NCBI GenBank assembly: GCA_017942025.1 | Contig: JAGAVH010000040.1 | Span: forward strand, 1-36,157 | DNA: 36,157 nucleotides | Direction of reading: 5' to 3' | DNA from: Ruminiclostridium sp. | GTDB lineage: Bacteria; Bacillota; Clostridia; Oscillospirales; Ruminococcaceae | In this document: positions 34,976 to 36,157 of the stretch, in pieces | Layout: every line of letters begins with the position of its first letter | Numbering within the stretch: the stretch's first letter is position 1 | Translations under genes and position numbers: made by a program | The notes under the pieces: generated by a model | Told to the model about the DNA's origin: nothing | Seen by the model: the letters and a program-made list of their open reading frames with translations, nothing else | Database searches by the model: none

Positions 34976-35230
34976 CTATTCTTCATCGTTACCTATATGC
35001 TTTATAATATCCGACGGCGTACAATCAAGAGCATAGCATATACGGGCGAGTACGTCAAGGTCGAGCTTTTCAACGTTGTTCTTGCACCATTTGTCTATTA
35101 CTTCAAAACGTGTATTCGTGGCTTTTGCAAGATAATATCGCTTGATACCCCGCTGTTCCAGAATTTCATTAAGCCTTAATTCAATCCTGCCATATTCCTT
35201 TATTGAAATTATAGTTTTTGAACCGTTCAT
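34976..35230 (-). CDS. XRE-family transcriptional regulator (Cro/CI-type HTH)
   Basis: 84 residues; a single HTH_3 domain from residue about 18 (LRLNEILEQRGIKRYYLAKATNTRFEVIDKWCKN, then LDLDVLARICYALDCTPSDII). This size is typical of small YozG-like or antitoxin-like repressors. Its promoter (35252-35280) shares a -35 box with the divergent 54-residue gene, and a perfect inverted repeat lies next to them, so autoregulation and control of that gene are likely. AAGGAAG ribosome site. Confidence 0.9.
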   Translation of the reverse strand: MNGSKTIISIKEYGRIELRLNEILEQRGIKRYYLAKATNTRFEVIDKWCKNNVEKLDLDVLARICYALDCTPSDIIKHIGNDEE

Positions 35231-35251
35231 ATTATCACTTCCTTAACTTCA

Positions 35252-35280
35252 ATTCTATTATCGAAGTTACATCTTGACAA
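35252..35280 (-). promoter_or_regulatory. sigma-A promoter of the XRE regulator
   Basis: On the minus strand: TTGTCA (35275-35280), 17-bp spacer, TAGAAT (35252-35257). Confidence 0.75.
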
Positions 35281-35302
35281 TATACATATATAGTGTTACT
35301 AT
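35274..35302 (+). promoter_or_regulatory. sigma-A promoter of the 54-residue gene
   Basis: TTGACA (35274-35279), 17-bp spacer, TACTAT (35297-35302). Its -35 overlaps that of the opposite promoter by five bases. Confidence 0.82.
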
Positions 35303-35308
35303 ATATGT
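35284..35308. promoter_or_regulatory. 10-bp perfect inverted repeat, probable XRE operator
   Basis: ACATATATAG (35284-35293), 5-nt centre TGTTA, CTATATATGT (35299-35308). It covers the spacer and -10 of the plus-strand promoter but not the minus-strand one, the position of a repressor operator. Confidence 0.8.
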
Positions 35309-35332
35309 AGTAATAAAAGAAAGGAGTATTAT

Positions 35333-35497
35333 ATGATAGATTATAAAGCGCTATACAGCTTTCTATTTAACGGAATAACTGATATTATTGAGAAGGCGGA
35401 AAAATCTGACGTAAGCACTACAAATGCAGATTGTGTTCTTCTTTTAAAAGAGCTTCAGGCTGATGCAGAAGAAATGTATCTGAGTCAGGAGGATTGA
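35333..35497 (+). CDS. 54-residue small acidic protein
   Basis: ATG at 35333, TGA at 35495-35497, with a strong ribosome site (GAAAGGAG) 8 nt upstream and a good promoter. The product is MIDYKALYSFLFNGITDIIE, then a Lys/Ala/Ser segment, and an acidic amphipathic helix ending EEMYLSQED. It has one Cys, is predicted mostly helical, and lacks a signal peptide. I do not recognise a family; its size and pairing with a divergent XRE regulator resemble small regulated peptides or toxin-antitoxin partners, but toxicity is not shown. It is below usual gene-calling length limits. Confidence 0.8.
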   Translation: MIDYKALYSFLFNGITDIIEKAEKSDVSTTNADCVLLLKELQADAEEMYLSQED

Positions 35498-35565
35498 GGA
35501 TTCAAGTGATATTCTGTTTTGTTGCGCAAAGGAGCGTGGAAAGTGAAGAATGTTTGGCGGATGCT

Positions 35566-35774
35566 CTTCGTTTGCGAAGCGAATAAATCAAGGCGAAGCC
35601 TTGTATATCATCCGCAACTTGTTGCGGCATATCATCAACACGAAGTGTTGTATATCATCAAGCCGCAGGAATATACACGCTGACGCGTGATAAGATACAA
35701 GGGCGGCATTAAGCCGCCCTTGATGATATGCGCCGTACTTTGTGCGTCGATGATATACCAAGCCTGCGGCTTGG
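35566..35774. repeat. hairpin array with TATATCATC linkers
   Basis: Hairpins at 35566-35579, 35589-35603 (6-bp stem, loop GAA), 35612-35627, 35636-35650 (6 bp, loop GAA), 35676-35689, 35698-35722 (10 bp), 35730-35749 (one mismatch) and 35758-35774 (7 bp). The first hairpins are joined by TATATCATC-like linkers; after about 35722 the same linker appears inverted (GATGATAT). Stem sequences differ from each other. The 35498-36157 stretch has no gene that I can support. Confidence 0.85.
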
Positions 35775-35779
35775 ATAAA

Positions 35780-35813
35780 CAAAAAGAGCTTTTGCAAACA
35801 AAAGCTCTTTTTG
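35780..35813 (+). terminator. strong bidirectional terminator-like hairpin
   Basis: A 14-bp perfect stem (35780-35793/35800-35813) with A-run/T-run flanks and a GCAAAC loop. It could end the 54-residue gene's transcript or one arriving from the right. Confidence 0.7.
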
Positions 35814-35911
35814 TTGGCTGTTCCGAACCATTTAGATGCCACTTTGTTTTTGAAAAAAGAGCTAAAATTAATGATTTTTATTATTTTTTTCAAAAAAAGA
35901 TTATCTATTCG

Positions 35912-36157
35912 ATAAATTGGAATTTGACGGCGTGCCGCCGTGGGCAATTCCGCCTTTAAATATGTTTGCGGTAGGTGTGACCTCGTTAACGGCGGGGATA
36001 AACAATTGTGGTTATTTCAATTTGTTAAATCACCCGCAAACATCGATATAAACGGGGTTTGGGGCGTAGCCCCAAGCAGGGCACAGGGGCGGCGAGCCCC
36101 CATGTATTCCCCCTTCCCCTTGAGGGGAAGGGGGTTAGGGGGTTAGGGTGACACCAC
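35912..36157. repeat. large dispersed intergenic repeat, copy B (cut by window end)
   Basis: The partner of 8465-8700. Shared landmarks in order: ATAAATTG, a CGGCGNGCCGCCG hairpin, CCGCCTTT, an AACGGCGGG segment, about 60 bp of near identity from GGGGTTTGGGGCG, and a CCCC/GGGG hairpin with AGGGGGTTAGGG. Confidence 0.75.

Noticed and set aside
35498-36157. Small frames in the right-hand region
   Set aside because: They consist of translated hairpins and repeat copy B with no start signals.

Overview
The window looks like chromosomal DNA of a low-to-mid GC anaerobic Firmicute of class Clostridia, most likely a gut Oscillospiraceae/Ruminococcaceae bacterium ([Eubacterium] siraeum- or Ruminococcus-like; inference). 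Support: strong AGGAGG-type ribosome sites, sigma-A promoters with 16-17 bp spacers, a perfect CIRCE operator before groESL, intrinsic terminators, a BspA-type leucine-rich repeat surface protein, a DUF6472-type small protein, and abundant short hairpin repeats between genes. No tRNA, rRNA, CRISPR array, transposase or phage gene was seen.

Layout. 1-245: repeat copy and hairpins. 246-3915 (minus): an ECF-like sigma factor with a membrane-anchored LRR protein placed where an anti-sigma factor would be, then a winged-helix regulator with a degenerate receiver. 4092-6283: CIRCE-controlled groES-groEL, followed by a 34-bp direct repeat bracketing a repeat insert. 6522-8464: GAF-GGDEF cyclase and pnuC. 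8465-9089: dispersed repeat and a hairpin array, then a 57-residue protein gene on the minus strand. 9418-11512: pyridoxal kinase and a convergent polyprenyl-phosphate glycosyltransferase. 11692-14463: a large PAS/GAF/GGDEF/EAL protein with both enzymatic domains degenerate, behind a 143-nt leader. 14512-17049: rodA/ftsW-like gene and galactokinase; hflX convergent to them. 18367-21773: nadB-nadC-DUF6472-(pyrophosphatase-like/Nudix fusion). 21797-26689: a five-gene operon with a membrane-anchored alpha/beta hydrolase, a free-standing NRPS-type condensation protein, an acyl carrier protein, an AMP-forming ligase and an SCP2-domain protein. 26715-32394: an 1817-residue secreted beta-helix protein. 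32402-33358: two small membrane proteins. 33405-33544: MITE-like element. 33603-34957 (minus): DUF2752 protein, lipoprotein, DUF2809-like protein. 34976-35497: an XRE regulator divergent from a 54-residue protein. 35566-36157: second hairpin array and second copy of the dispersed repeat.

The strongest candidates for something undescribed are: (a) the condensation/ACP/ligase/SCP2/hydrolase operon, which looks like a compact acyl-conjugating pathway; (b) two phased operator arrays, four repeats at 20-bp steps before the giant surface protein and six at exact 11-bp steps before a small secreted protein; (c) the XRE/54-residue pair, whose divergent promoters share one -35 box next to a perfect inverted repeat; (d) two arrays of unrelated hairpins joined by a near-constant linker, each close to a copy of the same dispersed repeat; (e) the sigma factor/LRR-sensor pair. 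NAD supply genes (pnuC, nadB, nadC, Nudix fusion) are scattered across the window, with pnuC in one operon with a diguanylate cyclase.
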